Assembly (NCBI GenBank): GCA_005882215.1
Contig: VBCK01000132.1
Coordinates: 1 to 64,000, forward strand
Direction: 5' to 3'
From: Betaproteobacteria bacterium
Lineage (GTDB): Bacteria > Pseudomonadota > Gammaproteobacteria > Burkholderiales > Burkholderiaceae_F
Length of the DNA: 64,000 nucleotides
Numbering within the stretch: the first letter of the stretch is position 1; the number at the start of each line of letters is the position of its first letter. The notes under the pieces are model-generated. The model did no database searches. It was not told the DNA's origin and saw only the letters and a list, made by a program, of their open reading frames with translations. The position numbers and the translations under genes are program-made. This document shows positions 29,795 through 38,673 of the stretch, piece by piece.

Positions 29795-31714
29795 CTATTG
29801 CGAGAGGGGAGCCATGTTATCTCGAGGTTCGGCTACCCGGCACCGATACCGGTTCACGAAGCGGCGTTCCTCGGAATACGGAAAGATGTCCTCCAGTACG
29901 CCCTGAAGGATCCGCTCCTTGCGCCGCTGCCAGAACTCGGGGGTGAGCAGGTCGGCGTGATATTTCAGCAAGGCCGCGCGGATCCTCGGGTCGCCCAGAA
30001 GAAAGGGCCCGAACTGCTCGGGGAACACGTCGCGCGGACCGACCGGATACCACGGCTCCACGGACAGCTCGGCCTCCTCGTTGGGTGCCTCGGGAATGGG
30101 CCGGAAGTTGCAGTCGACCATGTACTCGATCTCGTCGTAGTCGTAGAACACCACCCGGTTCAAGCGCGTGACACCGAAATTCTTGAATAGCATGTCGCCT
30201 GGAAAGATATTGGCGGCTGCCAGATCCTTGATCGCCTGCCCGTACTCCCGGATCGCGCGGTCGACCTCGGCGTCGGTGGCGTGCAGCAGGAAGATATTCA
30301 AAGGCGTCATCCGCCGTTCGATGTACACATGCTTGATCAGCACGGTCTGATCGTCGATCTCGACCACGCTCGGGCAGTACGTCAGCAGTTCCCGGATCAG
30401 TTCGGCCGAAAAGCGTTTGCGCGGCAACGCGACCAGCGAGTACTCCCAGGTATCGGACATCCGCCCCACGCGGTCGTGGATCTTGACCAGCCGGTACTTG
30501 GCCATCACCTGCTCACGGTCCGTGTCCTTCGGCTGCGCGATCAGGTCGCGGATCACCTTGAAGACGTATGGATACGAGGGCAGCGTGAACACCGTCATCA
30601 CCAGGCCCTTGATGCCCGGCGCGATCTGGAACGAGTCGCCGGAGTGCCGAAGGTGATGCAGGAAGTCGCGGTAGAAAAGGGTCTTGCCCTGCTTCTGCAG
30701 ACCCACCATCGTGTACAGCTCGCTCGCCGGCTTGTAGGGAAGGATCGAGTGCAGGAATTCGACGTAAGCCGACGGCGCCTCCATGTCGACGAGGAAGTAG
30801 GCGCGGGTGAACGAAAACAGCGTCGCGACCGTATCGGCCGACAGCAGCAGCGTATCGACATAGATCTGGCCGCGCACATCGCGCAGGAACGGGACCGCGA
30901 TCGGCATGATGCGCGTGCCGTTCAGGAAGCGCCCGACCAGGTAGGCGCCCTTGTTGCGGTAGAACAGGTTCGACAGGATCTGGATCTGGCAGTCCTGCTC
31001 GACGTGGAACGGCCGGCTCAACGCGGGGGTGGCGCCGGCGGCCGAGCGATGCGCCTCGCAGATCGAGCGGATCACCCGTCGGATGTCGCGTTCGATGTCG
31101 ACGAAAGGCGATGCCAGCCCGATGTCGATCACGATCTGGCGCAGCGTGTCGCGCAGGCCCGCGGCGGCCGGGTAGTAGCTGCGATAGGACGGCGGGTCCG
31201 AATCCATGTAGTCGGTCGCAACACCCGGGCGCACGAAGATGAACGCGTTGTTGAAATAAAGCCGGTTCAGCAGCTTGGTGCACACGGAATTGAAGAACGT
31301 CTCGGCGCATTCGGGCTGGCGGTGCCGCGCCAGGGCTGCCACGTACTGCTGCTTGACCGCCTGCCACAGCGCATCGCGTTCCTCGTCGGACAGCGAGTCC
31401 AGGTCGAAGTCGCGCTGAATGCGAGCCACCGCGTCCAGCACCCGCTGGTCGTAGAAGTCGATCCGTTCGCGCGCCGACGCCCGCATGCCTTGCCAGTCGC
31501 CGCTCTCGAAGCGGGCCTTGGCCCGCTGCGCCACGTAGCGGAAGCGGCGGTAGTGCAGGTCGAATCCTTCCAGGATCGCGTGGGCGATCGCGGCCGGCTG
31601 CGGCATCGAGCGGTCGAAGCGTGCCGGTTCGGCCGCAGTTTCGACCAGCACGTCCTGCGGCTCGTCGATCGCATCGGATGCGGGCCCGCCGGTCGGCAGG
31701 CGCTCATGGATCAC
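29795..31714 (-). CDS. aceK: Isocitrate dehydrogenase kinase/phosphatase
   Basis: AceK phosphorylates and dephosphorylates isocitrate dehydrogenase, controlling carbon flow into the glyoxylate shunt. The family core starts at [16 protein letters not shown] near residue 42 and includes [16 protein letters not shown], the substrate/ATP region [20 protein letters not shown] near 370, and the acidic [19 protein letters not shown] near 520. With the GTG start at 31714 the product is 639 residues; GGGGAG lies six bases upstream and the GTG overlaps the isovaleryl-CoA dehydrogenase stop (GTGA). An internal ATG at 31606 would give 603 residues, nearer the usual length, and cannot be excluded. aceA and aceB are not in the window. 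Confidence 0.92.
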   Translation of the reverse strand: MIHERLPTGGPASDAIDEPQDVLVETAAEPARFDRSMPQPAAIAHAILEGFDLHYRRFRYVAQRAKARFESGDWQGMRASARERIDFYDQRVLDAVARIQRDFDLDSLSDEERDALWQAVKQQYVAALARHRQPECAETFFNSVCTKLLNRLYFNNAFIFVRPGVATDYMDSDPPSYRSYYPAAAGLRDTLRQIVIDIGLASPFVDIERDIRRVIRSICEAHRSAAGATPALSRPFHVEQDCQIQILSNLFYRNKGAYLVGRFLNGTRIMPIAVPFLRDVRGQIYVDTLLLSADTVATLFSFTRAYFLVDMEAPSAYVEFLHSILPYKPASELYTMVGLQKQGKTLFYRDFLHHLRHSGDSFQIAPGIKGLVMTVFTLPSYPYVFKVIRDLIAQPKDTDREQVMAKYRLVKIHDRVGRMSDTWEYSLVALPRKRFSAELIRELLTYCPSVVEIDDQTVLIKHVYIERRMTPLNIFLLHATDAEVDRAIREYGQAIKDLAAANIFPGDMLFKNFGVTRLNRVVFYDYDEIEYMVDCNFRPIPEAPNEEAELSVEPWYPVGPRDVFPEQFGPFLLGDPRIRAALLKYHADLLTPEFWQRRKERILQGVLEDIFPYSEERRFVNRYRCRVAEPRDNMAPLSQ

Positions 31715-32889
31715 GAGGTCTCCCCGAAATACTCGCGCCCGATCAGCATCCGGCGGATTTCGGACGTGCCGGCGCCGATCTCGTACAGCTTGGCATCGCG
31801 CCACAGCCGGCCGGTCGAAAAGTCGTTGATGTAACCGTTGCCGCCCAGGATCTGGATTGCCTCTCCCGCCATCCAGGTCGCCCGTTCGGCCGCAAACAGG
31901 ATCGCGCCCGCGCAATCCTTGCGCACGCTGCGCACATGATCGCTTCCGAGCCGATCCAGGTTGCGACCGACGGCGTACACGTAGGCGCGGCAGGCCGACA
32001 GCGTGGTCAGCATGTCGGCCAGCTTGGCCTGGATCAGCTGGAACTCGCCGATCGGCTGGCCGAACTGGCGCCGTTCGTGGATGTACGGGGTGACCACGTC
32101 CATGCACGATTGCATGATGCCCAGGGGGCCGGCCGCCAGCACCGCGCGCTCGTAGTCGAGCCCGCTCATCAGCACGCGTACGCCCTGGTCGAGTCCGCCC
32201 AGCACGTTTTCGGCCGGCACCTCGCAGTCGCGGAACACCAGCTCGCCGGTGTGAGATCCGCGCATGCCCAGCTTGTCGAGCTTGCGGCCGACTGAAAATC
32301 CGCGCATGCCTTTTTCAACGATGAACGCGGTGATGCCACCGGCGCCCTTGTCCGGATCGGTCTTCGCATACACGACCAGCGTGTCGGCGTCCGGCCCGTT
32401 CGTGATCCACATCTTCGATCCGTTCAGCAGGTACGAGCCGCCCTTGTCCTGCGCGCGCAGACGCATCGACACCACGTCCGATCCGGCTTCGGTTTCACTC
32501 ATCGCCAGAGCGCCGACGTGCTCGCCCCGCACCAGCTTGGGCAGATAGCGGCGCTTCTGCGCGGCGTTGCCGTTGCGCCGGATCTGGTTCACGCACAGGT
32601 TGGAGTGCGCGCCGTACGACAAGCCGATCGACGCCGATGCCCGGCTGATCTCCTCCATCGCGATCATGTGAGCGAGGTAGCCCATGCCGCTGCCGCCGTA
32701 CTCCTCCTCGACCGTGACGCCGAGCACGCCGAGCTCGCCAAGCCGCGGCCACAAGCCCGCCGGAAAGCGGTCGCTGCGATCGGTTTCGGCCGCCAGCGGC
32801 GCGATCTCGCGCTGTGCAAAAGCGCGCACCGCGTCGCGCAACGACTCGATGTCCCCACCCAGGTCGAAATCCAGTCCCGCCGTCGACAT
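31711..32889 (-). CDS. liuA: Isovaleryl-CoA dehydrogenase
   Basis: FAD flavoenzyme that oxidises isovaleryl-CoA to 3-methylcrotonyl-CoA, the first dedicated step of leucine breakdown after the branched-chain keto-acid dehydrogenase. The 392-residue acyl-CoA dehydrogenase has [20 protein letters not shown] near residue 60, [17 protein letters not shown] near 135, and the catalytic Glu in [16 protein letters not shown] near 245. That position marks the isovaleryl-type enzymes rather than short-chain ones. The C-terminal [20 protein letters not shown] fits. ATG 32889 has AAGGAG six bases upstream. First gene of the minus-strand run reaching liuE. Confidence 0.92.
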   Translation of the reverse strand: MSTAGLDFDLGGDIESLRDAVRAFAQREIAPLAAETDRSDRFPAGLWPRLGELGVLGVTVEEEYGGSGMGYLAHMIAMEEISRASASIGLSYGAHSNLCVNQIRRNGNAAQKRRYLPKLVRGEHVGALAMSETEAGSDVVSMRLRAQDKGGSYLLNGSKMWITNGPDADTLVVYAKTDPDKGAGGITAFIVEKGMRGFSVGRKLDKLGMRGSHTGELVFRDCEVPAENVLGGLDQGVRVLMSGLDYERAVLAAGPLGIMQSCMDVVTPYIHERRQFGQPIGEFQLIQAKLADMLTTLSACRAYVYAVGRNLDRLGSDHVRSVRKDCAGAILFAAERATWMAGEAIQILGGNGYINDFSTGRLWRDAKLYEIGAGTSEIRRMLIGREYFGETS

Positions 32890-33023
32890 GTACAGCTCCT
32901 TACTTGGCTCTTGCGCTACCCCAACCCGAGTGAATGTGAGTATGGAGCAGCAAGCACTTTCGCATGGAAGGATGGTAGCGCGCCGCGGCGGGCGCGGGAA
33001 CACGCGGTCTACAATCGGGCGCA

Positions 33024-34217
33024 GTGACTGACCGATCACGCCTGCAACCGCAGACGCTCCTGACCACGCTGGGCCGCGACGGCGCGGACGGCTCCGGGTT
33101 CGTCAATCCGCCGCTGGTGCGCGGCTCGACCGTGCTGCATGCGAGCCTGGACGACATGCGCGAGCGGGTCCGGCGCCGCGCGGGCGGCGACGACTCGATG
33201 CCGGTCGCTTACGGTCTGTACGGCACGCCGAGCCATCACGCTTTTTGCGATGCGCTGACGGCGCTCGAGGCCGGACACCGCAGCTGGGCCCTGCCATCGG
33301 GGCTGGCGGCCTGCACGATCGCGATCCTGGCGTACGTGCGGCAGGGCGACCACGTGCTGGTGCCCGATTCGGTCTACTCGCCCACGCGCCGGTTCTGCCG
33401 CGACACACTGGCGCGCTACGGCATCGAGACGAGCTTTTATGCGCCGCGCATCGGGGCGGATATCGAGCGGCAGTTTCGCCCCACGACGCGGCTTCTGTTC
33501 ATGGAGTCCCCGGGCTCGCTGACCTTCGAGGTGCAGGACCTGCCGCTGCTGGCGCAAATCGCGCGGCGGCACGGCGCAGTCAGCGTGGTCGACAACACCT
33601 GGGCCACGCCGCTTTACCTGCAGCCCCTGGCCCTGGGCGTCGACGTATCGGTGCACGCGGCCACCAAGTACATCGGCGGTCATTCAGACCTGCTGCTCGG
33701 CACCGTGACCGCCAACCAGCCGGCGTGGCCGGCGCTGCGCGAGGCGATCCACCAGTACGGCCTGATTGCCAGCCCGGACGACTGCTGGCTCGCGCTGCGG
33801 GGCCTGCGCTCGATGGCGGCGCGGCTGGCGCGCCACCGTGAAAACGCCGAGCGGCTGATCGGCTGGCTGCGCCGACAGCCTGAGGTTGCGCGCGTGCTGT
33901 ATCCCGCGCTGGCGGAGGATCCGGGACACGCGCTGTGGCGTCGCGACTTCCGGGGCGCCACCGGCCTGTTCGGAGTCGTGCTGGCCGAAACCGTCAAGGA
34001 ACGGGCTCTGGAGGTGATGATCGACGGACTGCGGCTGTTCGGGCGCGGCTACTCCTGGGGCGGATTCGAAAGCCTGCTGATTCCGACCCGGCCTGAGCGC
34101 ACGGTCGAGCCGCTGCCGCCTTCGGGGCCGATGTTCCGGATCAGCGCGGGGCTGGAGGATGCCGACGACCTGATCGCCGACCTGCGCGAGGGATTCGATC
34201 GGCTGCGCGCGAATTGA
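33024..34217 (+). CDS. metC: Cystathionine beta-lyase
   Basis: PLP enzyme cleaving cystathionine to homocysteine, pyruvate and ammonia. It is 397 residues long. Motifs are [36 protein letters not shown] near residue 62, [18 protein letters not shown] near 187, and [19 protein letters not shown] near 208 with the PLP Lys in [17 protein letters not shown] near 345 is the usual MetC C-terminal signature and argues against the gamma-synthase. The start is GTG 33024; a -10-like TACAAT (33010-33015) lies so close that the mRNA may be leaderless. Divergent from liuA. Confidence 0.88.
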   Translation: MTDRSRLQPQTLLTTLGRDGADGSGFVNPPLVRGSTVLHASLDDMRERVRRRAGGDDSMPVAYGLYGTPSHHAFCDALTALEAGHRSWALPSGLAACTIAILAYVRQGDHVLVPDSVYSPTRRFCRDTLARYGIETSFYAPRIGADIERQFRPTTRLLFMESPGSLTFEVQDLPLLAQIARRHGAVSVVDNTWATPLYLQPLALGVDVSVHAATKYIGGHSDLLLGTVTANQPAWPALREAIHQYGLIASPDDCWLALRGLRSMAARLARHRENAERLIGWLRRQPEVARVLYPALAEDPGHALWRRDFRGATGLFGVVLAETVKERALEVMIDGLRLFGRGYSWGGFESLLIPTRPERTVEPLPPSGPMFRISAGLEDADDLIADLREGFDRLRAN

Positions 34218-34249
34218 CCGCCGATTCTCGTTCAACCAGGGAGACCCAA

Positions 34250-34813
34250 ATGAACGCAATGGTCGAAGGCATCACCCGAACCGCGGCTGCGGCGCTTGTG
34301 CTGTGCGGATTCGCGCTGTCGCCGCCGCCGGTGGCCGCCGCCACGAAGGAGGAACTCGACGCCCACGTGGGCGCGGCGATTCAGGATCTGTACCGGACCA
34401 GTGCGGCTGCCAAGGAGCTGGCCGGCAAATCGGCCGGCATGCTGGTGTTCCCGACGATCGTCAAGGCCGGATTGATCGTCGGGGGCGAATACGGCGAGGG
34501 CGCGCTGCTGGTCGGGGGCAAAACCGTCGCCTACTACAACATCATTTCGGCCTCGTGGGGACTTCAGGCGGGGGTCCAGGAAAAGAGCCTCGTGCTGCTG
34601 TTCATGACGGCCGACGCGCTCAGCAAGTTCCGCGAGAGCAAGGGCTGGAAGGCAGGGGTCGACGGTTCGGTCGCGCTCGCGACGCTGGGCGCCGGGGAGG
34701 CGATCGACACGGAGACCCAGAACAAGCCGATCATCGGCTTCGTGTTTTCCAACAAGGGGCTGATGGCCAACCTGACGCTGGAAGGCTCGAAGATCACCCG
34801 GATCGAGAAGTAG
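34250..34813 (+). CDS. Exported Ysc84-like (SYLF domain) protein
   Basis: A 187-residue protein with a signal peptide (RTAAAALVLCGFALSPPPVAA) and a SYLF/Ysc84 domain: SAGMLVFPTIVKAGLIVGGE, GEGALLVGGKTVAYYN, SWGLQAGVQEKSLVLLFM, GVDGSVALATLGAG and IIGFVFSNKGLMANLTLEGS. The eukaryotic domain binds lipids; bacterial members are periplasmic or outer-membrane-associated and of unknown role. The ATG at 34250 has GGGAGA upstream. It is 32 bp downstream of metC, and its 3' end overlaps the convergent DUF2784 gene by 20 bp. Confidence 0.82.
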   Translation: MNAMVEGITRTAAAALVLCGFALSPPPVAAATKEELDAHVGAAIQDLYRTSAAAKELAGKSAGMLVFPTIVKAGLIVGGEYGEGALLVGGKTVAYYNIISASWGLQAGVQEKSLVLLFMTADALSKFRESKGWKAGVDGSVALATLGAGEAIDTETQNKPIIGFVFSNKGLMANLTLEGSKITRIEK

Positions 34814-35168
34814 CGCGCGGCGGAACGATCCACCACGTCAACGCCACTGCCAGGGCGAAGGCCGTGTAGGCCAGCGTGAATACCCAGGCCGGAAGGTCGT
34901 AGTACAAAGCGCGCTCGATCCATTGCTGGATCAAGCCCTGCGGCGGCTGCCGATGCCGCAACAGGGCTTCCCACACGGTGAGCGGGCACGCGATCCCGGC
35001 CAGCGACTCCAGCGCCACGAAGCCGATTGCGCCCAGGTGCAGCGCGCGCAACCAGCCGATCCGGATCCAGCGCCAGCGCAGTGCGGCGCCGATCCAGATC
35101 AGCGGCAGTGCGACCGTAATGAAGATCACGATCGCCACGTGGACGGCGAGCACCACGTCGGCCAGCAT
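34794..35168 (-). CDS. DUF2784 membrane protein
   Basis: A 124-residue membrane protein with three to four hydrophobic segments. Features typical of DUF2784 are LADVVLAVHVAIVIFITVAL at the N-terminus, HLGAIGFVALESLAGIACPL near residue 45, and the downstream ALYYDLPAWVFTLAYTAFAL. Function unknown. Conserved polar residues (His11, Glu55, Cys60) are inside or at the edge of the bilayer. The start is ATG 35168, after a TTG. Confidence 0.78.
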   Translation of the reverse strand: MLADVVLAVHVAIVIFITVALPLIWIGAALRWRWIRIGWLRALHLGAIGFVALESLAGIACPLTVWEALLRHRQPPQGLIQQWIERALYYDLPAWVFTLAYTAFALAVALTWWIVPPRATSRSG

Positions 35169-35210
35169 CAAGTGTCCTCGTTTCCAGGCAGATCGTTGTT
35201 ATTCGAGTAC

Positions 35211-35239
35211 TTCCAAATAGTTAACGATTAGGTTAATAT
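35211..35239 (+). promoter_or_regulatory. AT-rich operator/promoter region of the VOC-ArsR-SRPBCC operon
   Basis: A markedly AT-rich island holds TTAAC-GATTAG-GTTAA (35221-35236), a perfect 5-bp inverted repeat with a 6-base centre, overlapping a -10-like TAATAT (35234-35239). ArsR-type repressors often bind such AT-rich dyads over the promoter, and this operon encodes one, so it may be self-controlled. Confidence 0.4.
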
Positions 35240-35278
35240 TATCGAGCATCATAAACTATCGAATCCTCGGAGGCCGCG

Positions 35279-35734
35279 GTGAAACCTAGCCCCAGCGACT
35301 GGCCACGCTTTTCCAGTTCGGTCTTCTACCAGGACGCCGGGGCCGCCATTGCCTGGCTGTGCGACGCGTTCGGCTTCGAGGTCAGGCTCAAAGTCGAGGG
35401 CGACGGTGGCCGGATCGAGCACAGCGAGCTCACCTATGGCGACGGCCTCGTGATGGTAAGCCAGGAGAACGCCGACGCGGAGCGCGGCTGGAAGCGTGCG
35501 ATGCGCAGCCCGCGCTCGCTCGATGGAGCGAACACCCAGTGCATCATGTTTTTCGTCGACGACGCGGACGCGCACTGCAAGCACGCGCGCGCCCGCGGCG
35601 CGCGCATCGTCGAAGAGCCCGCGACGCACGACTACGGGGACGACTACTGGGCGGATCGCTCCTATGGGGCACTCGATCCGGAAGGGCACATGTGGTGGGT
35701 CTCGCAGCGCGTACGCAATCCGCCGACGCGCTGA
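35279..35734 (+). CDS. VOC (glyoxalase/bleomycin-resistance) family protein
   Basis: A 151-residue vicinal-oxygen-chelate protein. The N-terminal module has AIAWLCDAFGFEVRLKVEGD and IEHSELTYGDGLVMVSQEN; the C-terminal module has CIMFFVDDADAHCKHARARG, EEPATHDYGDDYWADRSY and ALDPEGHMWWVSQ. GTG start at 35279 with GGAGG six bases upstream. Members act on many substrates; in operons with an ArsR regulator and an SRPBCC protein they are usually annotated only as glyoxalase-like. Probable metal ligands His and Glu are present. Confidence 0.8.
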   Translation: MKPSPSDWPRFSSSVFYQDAGAAIAWLCDAFGFEVRLKVEGDGGRIEHSELTYGDGLVMVSQENADAERGWKRAMRSPRSLDGANTQCIMFFVDDADAHCKHARARGARIVEEPATHDYGDDYWADRSYGALDPEGHMWWVSQRVRNPPTR

Positions 35735-35780
35735 AGCCCCGGTTCGATGCACGGCCCCGTCTGGCCATGGTGGAGGGCCG

Positions 35781-36140
35781 ATGAACTCCACCCGCGCCCC
35801 CGATCTGAGCGCCGCCTTCGCCGCGCTTTCTGACACCACCCGGCGAGCCGTGATCCAGGCGCTGCTGGCCAAGCCGCGCCGCGCCGGCGAACTGGCGCAG
35901 GCGATCCACATGAGCCCGCCGGCGCTGAGCCGGCACCTGCGAGTGCTGCGCAAGTCGGGGCTCGTGGTCGAGGAGGGAATCGAGACCGACGCGCGGGTGC
36001 GCGTGTACCGGCTGGACCCCGCCGCGTTCGCACCCGTGCGCCACTGGCTCGCGCAGATCGAGGAATTGTGGGAGGAGCAACTCCTCGCGTTCAAGCAGCA
36101 CGCGGAGCGGTCCGGCCGCCCGCGCGGGCCCAGGTCATGA
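35781..36140 (+). CDS. ArsR-family transcriptional regulator
   Basis: A 119-residue winged-helix repressor: LSAAFAALSDTTRRAVIQAL (helix 1), PRRAGELAQAIHMSPPALSR with HLRVLRKSGLVVEEG (recognition helix and wing), then RVYRLDPAAFAPVRHWLAQI. No Cys metal site, so it is not a metal sensor. It belongs to the ArsR subgroup often paired with AHSA1/SRPBCC proteins. ATG 35781 has GGAGGG upstream. The SRPBCC gene begins in its stop (ATGA overlap). Confidence 0.85.
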   Translation: MNSTRAPDLSAAFAALSDTTRRAVIQALLAKPRRAGELAQAIHMSPPALSRHLRVLRKSGLVVEEGIETDARVRVYRLDPAAFAPVRHWLAQIEELWEEQLLAFKQHAERSGRPRGPRS

Positions 36141-36628
36141 GCGGCGACCAGGCGCGGGTCAGCGTCGCCGTTGCGGTGCCGCCCAAAGACGCTTTCGACA
36201 TCTTCACGGGCGAAATCGACCGCTGGTGGCGGCGCGGGCCGAAGTTCCGCCACGCGGGCGGGCGCGGCGGCTTCGTGCGCCTCGAGCCGCATGTGGGCGG
36301 TCGCCTGTTCGAGTCCATCGACAGCGAACACGGGGAGCGCATCTTCGAGGTGGGCCGCGTGCGGGTGTGGGATCCTCCGACGCGCCTCGCGTTTTCCTGG
36401 CGCAACGCGAATTTCGCCCCCGAAGAGTTGACGGAGGTGGTGGTCGAGTTTGCGCCGACTTCCACCGGCACGCTGGTGACGGTTACGCATCGCGGCTGGT
36501 CCGCGCTGCGCGCAGACCACCCGGCGCGACATGGGCTGCAGAACGCGGCGTTCAGCCGCATGATGGGTCTATGGTGGGGCGAGCAGATGACCTCGCTGCG
36601 GCAGTTGTGCCGGCAGCCCGGCAACTAG
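36137..36628 (+). CDS. SRPBCC (AHSA1-like) domain protein
   Basis: A 163-residue START/AHSA1-like protein: VSVAVAVPPKDAFDIFTGEI, DRWWRRGPKFRHAG, GRLFESIDSEHGERIFEVGR, VRVWDPPTRLAFSWRN and TLVTVTHRGWSAL. This is a helix-grip fold with a hydrophobic cavity; the ligand is unknown. It overlaps the ArsR gene by 4 bp and is the last gene of the operon. The gene ends in a 4-bp convergent overlap with the SDR gene at 36625. Confidence 0.8.
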   Translation: MSGDQARVSVAVAVPPKDAFDIFTGEIDRWWRRGPKFRHAGGRGGFVRLEPHVGGRLFESIDSEHGERIFEVGRVRVWDPPTRLAFSWRNANFAPEELTEVVVEFAPTSTGTLVTVTHRGWSALRADHPARHGLQNAAFSRMMGLWWGEQMTSLRQLCRQPGN

Positions 36629-37389
36629 GCGCTGGATCCGATGCGCGGTTTGCGTGCGCGTCCTTGCATGATCCGATCGAACACGCGGTTCGGAAGTACG
36701 CGTAGCACGCGCGCCAGCCACGCCATCTGCCACGGGATGACCTGGTAGGCGTCACCGCGCAGAATCGCTTTAACAGCCAGGCGCGCGAAGGACTCGGGCG
36801 TCATCAGGAATGGCATCGGGTAGGGATTGCCGGCGGTCATCGCAGTATCGATGAAGCCTGGTGCGATCGTCACCACCCGCACGCCGCTGCCGTGCAACTC
36901 CACGCGCAGGCTCTCGCAGTAGGTGATCAGCGCCGCCTTGGAAGCGCAATACGCGCCGGCGCCGGGCAGCCCGCGCACGCCGGCCACGCTGGCGATGGCG
37001 GCCAGCCTGCCCCGGCCGCGCTGGCGCATCGGAGCCACGAACGGGTGAAACGTATCGACGACCGCCAGAAAATTAGTGGCGAGTACCCGCTCGAACACCG
37101 GCAGATCCTCGGCATACTCGGTCAGCGTCCCGGCCGAGATGCCGGCGTTGGCGACGACGATGTCGGCGCCCCCGCTGGCTTGCTCGAATTCACGCCCGGC
37201 CTCGACCAGACGCGCGCGATCGGTGACGTCGAGCGCATAACGCCGGTGGCGGCCGGGCAGCCCGGCCATCAGCGCATCGAGCGCTTCACCGCGCCGCGCC
37301 ACCAGCCCCAAGGTCGCCCCCCGCGCCGCAAATTCGCGCGCCAGCGCCGCCCCGATGCCACTGGAAGCGCCGGTGATGAATACGTTCAT
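36625..37389 (-). CDS. Short-chain dehydrogenase/reductase
   Basis: A 254-residue SDR with MNVFITGASSGIGAALAREF at the start, IVVANAGISAGTLTE near residue 80, active-site AAIASVAGVRGLPGAGAYCA (Ser and Tyr) then SKAALITY, and VVTIAPGFIDTAMTAGNPY near 180. The C-terminal half (LAVKAILRGDAYQVIPWQM and VLRVLPNRVFDRIMQGRA) matches the SDR commonly found beside dsbA/argS in betaproteobacteria. ATG 37389 is preferred to the longer frame at 37452, which overlaps dsbA. Substrate unknown. Confidence 0.82.
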   Translation of the reverse strand: MNVFITGASSGIGAALAREFAARGATLGLVARRGEALDALMAGLPGRHRRYALDVTDRARLVEAGREFEQASGGADIVVANAGISAGTLTEYAEDLPVFERVLATNFLAVVDTFHPFVAPMRQRGRGRLAAIASVAGVRGLPGAGAYCASKAALITYCESLRVELHGSGVRVVTIAPGFIDTAMTAGNPYPMPFLMTPESFARLAVKAILRGDAYQVIPWQMAWLARVLRVLPNRVFDRIMQGRARKPRIGSSA

Positions 37390-37399
37390 GGCGTCTGCC

Positions 37400-38038
37400 T
37401 CAACAGAGCGGGACGGCGCTATTCGACTCGAATCGAACCAAGACCGGGGCATCCGGGCTGGGGGGTGAGCGGGCGGGGGACCGGGTGCGGTGAAGCGAGG
37501 TCAGCACGCCCGAGCCCCCGGCATGGCAGATCTGCACGGCCTGATTGGACTTTGTCATGACCGAGAACGAACTGTAGGTCGCAAGCCATTGCGCCTTGTT
37601 GATCCCGTTTTCGGCCATGAAATCGGCGATCTCGTCCGTATCCATCAGGTGGCGATGGGCGACGTGAATCGCGCTGAACACCTTGTCGTGCAGGTCGTCC
37701 AGGCGATTGAGCGCCTGCAACGCGTAGTAGATCTGCGAATGCGGCTGCCGCGAAGGGTCGAAGGCAACCGGCACGCGCGCGTAGGCGACGTCGGGCGCCA
37801 GGTGCTTGCGCCAGGCGGTCAGGTCCGGCGTGAAGGCGAAGCAGTGCGGGCAGCTGTACTGGAAGAATTCCAGCACTTCAATCTTGTCGCCGGTCTCCAC
37901 CGGCTGCGGGCTCTGCAGCACGACGTAATCGGTACCGACCTCCGGCGTCGTGTTGCCCTGGGCACGGGCCACCAGCGGCGTCAACGGCGCGCAACACAGG
38001 CCGATCAGAACGTCACGACGTGTATTTCGAACTGGCAT
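37400..38038 (-). pseudogene. dsbA: Thiol:disulfide interchange protein DsbA, 3' end replaced
   Basis: The first ~172 residues are a normal DsbA: signal peptide (LIGLCCAPLTPLVARA), VLEFFQYSCPHCFAFTPDL with the redox CPHC at 63-66, VAYARVPVAFDPS, LMDTDEIADFMAENGI and SFSVMTKSNQAVQICHA. A working DsbA then continues with a Gly-Val-cisPro-Thr loop and the final strand and helix. Here the frame instead reads GGSGVLTSLHRTRSPARSPP, a low-complexity tail with no such loop. The cis-Pro is required next to the CPHC active site. The 3' end therefore seems to have been lost, with unrelated DNA, including a short dispersed repeat at 37500-37527, in its place. DsbA normally oxidises periplasmic cysteines. 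Confidence 0.7.
37500..37527. repeat. Short dispersed repeat, copy 2
   Basis: This 28-bp segment matches 23304-23331 at 25 of 28 positions. It lies inside the abnormal 3' end of dsbA, just past the point where homology to normal DsbA stops. This suggests repeat-associated DNA replaced the missing part. Confidence 0.35.
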
Positions 38039-38116
38039 GGCTTACCTCGGCTGGGTGGAATCCGGGTTTGACTGGTTAAACGCGCGGCGGCGTCCGCCGG
38101 CTGACGCGACCGGCCA

Positions 38117-38671
38117 TCACGGAGTGCGCACGACTTGCGACTCGATACCGTTTTCCGACAGCGTGCGGCGGATTCCCGACAGGTCGTCGAGCTCGCGATA
38201 GGGGCCGATCCGCACGCGGTACAGAACGGTCGCGCCGTCCTGCGTGACTTGCGACACGCGCGCGTCCAGTCCGAGCAGCGCCAGCCGGGCCCGCATCGCG
38301 TCGGCGTCCTCTGCCGACTTGAAGGCTCCGGTCTGCAGCATCCGCCCGCCGCTGTCGGTCGCGGTCGACGGCAGTGCCGCGCCCGGAGCAGGCCCCGATT
38401 TATCCTCGATCGGGGCTGGTGTGCCTTCGCGCGGGCGGTCTGACGGCGGGGCCGGCAGCACGGCCCGATTCGAATACAGCGGCCGATTCGGATCCGGAAG
38501 CTGCCCGCCGGCCCCCGGATTGACCTTCTCGGTGGGCCGCTGCACCTTGTTGACGAACGGCACCGGCGAGTTCGTGATGTAAAGCGCCGCGGCGGTCGAC
38601 AGTCCGACGCCCAGCACCAGGCCGGAGATGAAGCCCACCATTGCACGATCAGACCAGCTCAGCGCACGCAT
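38117..38671 (-). CDS. SPOR-domain membrane protein
   Basis: A 184-residue bitopic protein: a short cytoplasmic N-terminus, one transmembrane helix (AMVGFISGLVLGVGLSTAAA), a Pro-rich periplasmic linker, and a C-terminal SPOR domain (MLQTGAFKSAEDADAMRARL then LYRVRIGPYRELDDLSGIRR). SPOR domains bind denuded peptidoglycan at division sites. Gene position between argS and dsbA is the usual betaproteobacterial order. It is two bases from argS, so probably co-transcribed. Confidence 0.85.
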   Translation of the reverse strand: MRALSWSDRAMVGFISGLVLGVGLSTAAALYITNSPVPFVNKVQRPTEKVNPGAGGQLPDPNRPLYSNRAVLPAPPSDRPREGTPAPIEDKSGPAPGAALPSTATDSGGRMLQTGAFKSAEDADAMRARLALLGLDARVSQVTQDGATVLYRVRIGPYRELDDLSGIRRTLSENGIESQVVRTP

Positions 38672-38673
38672 GC

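Noticed and set aside
29795-32107. A 770-codon aceK frame starting at 32107
   Set aside because: The extra residues are a shifted reading of isovaleryl-CoA dehydrogenase; GTG 31714 has a ribosome binding site and coupling.
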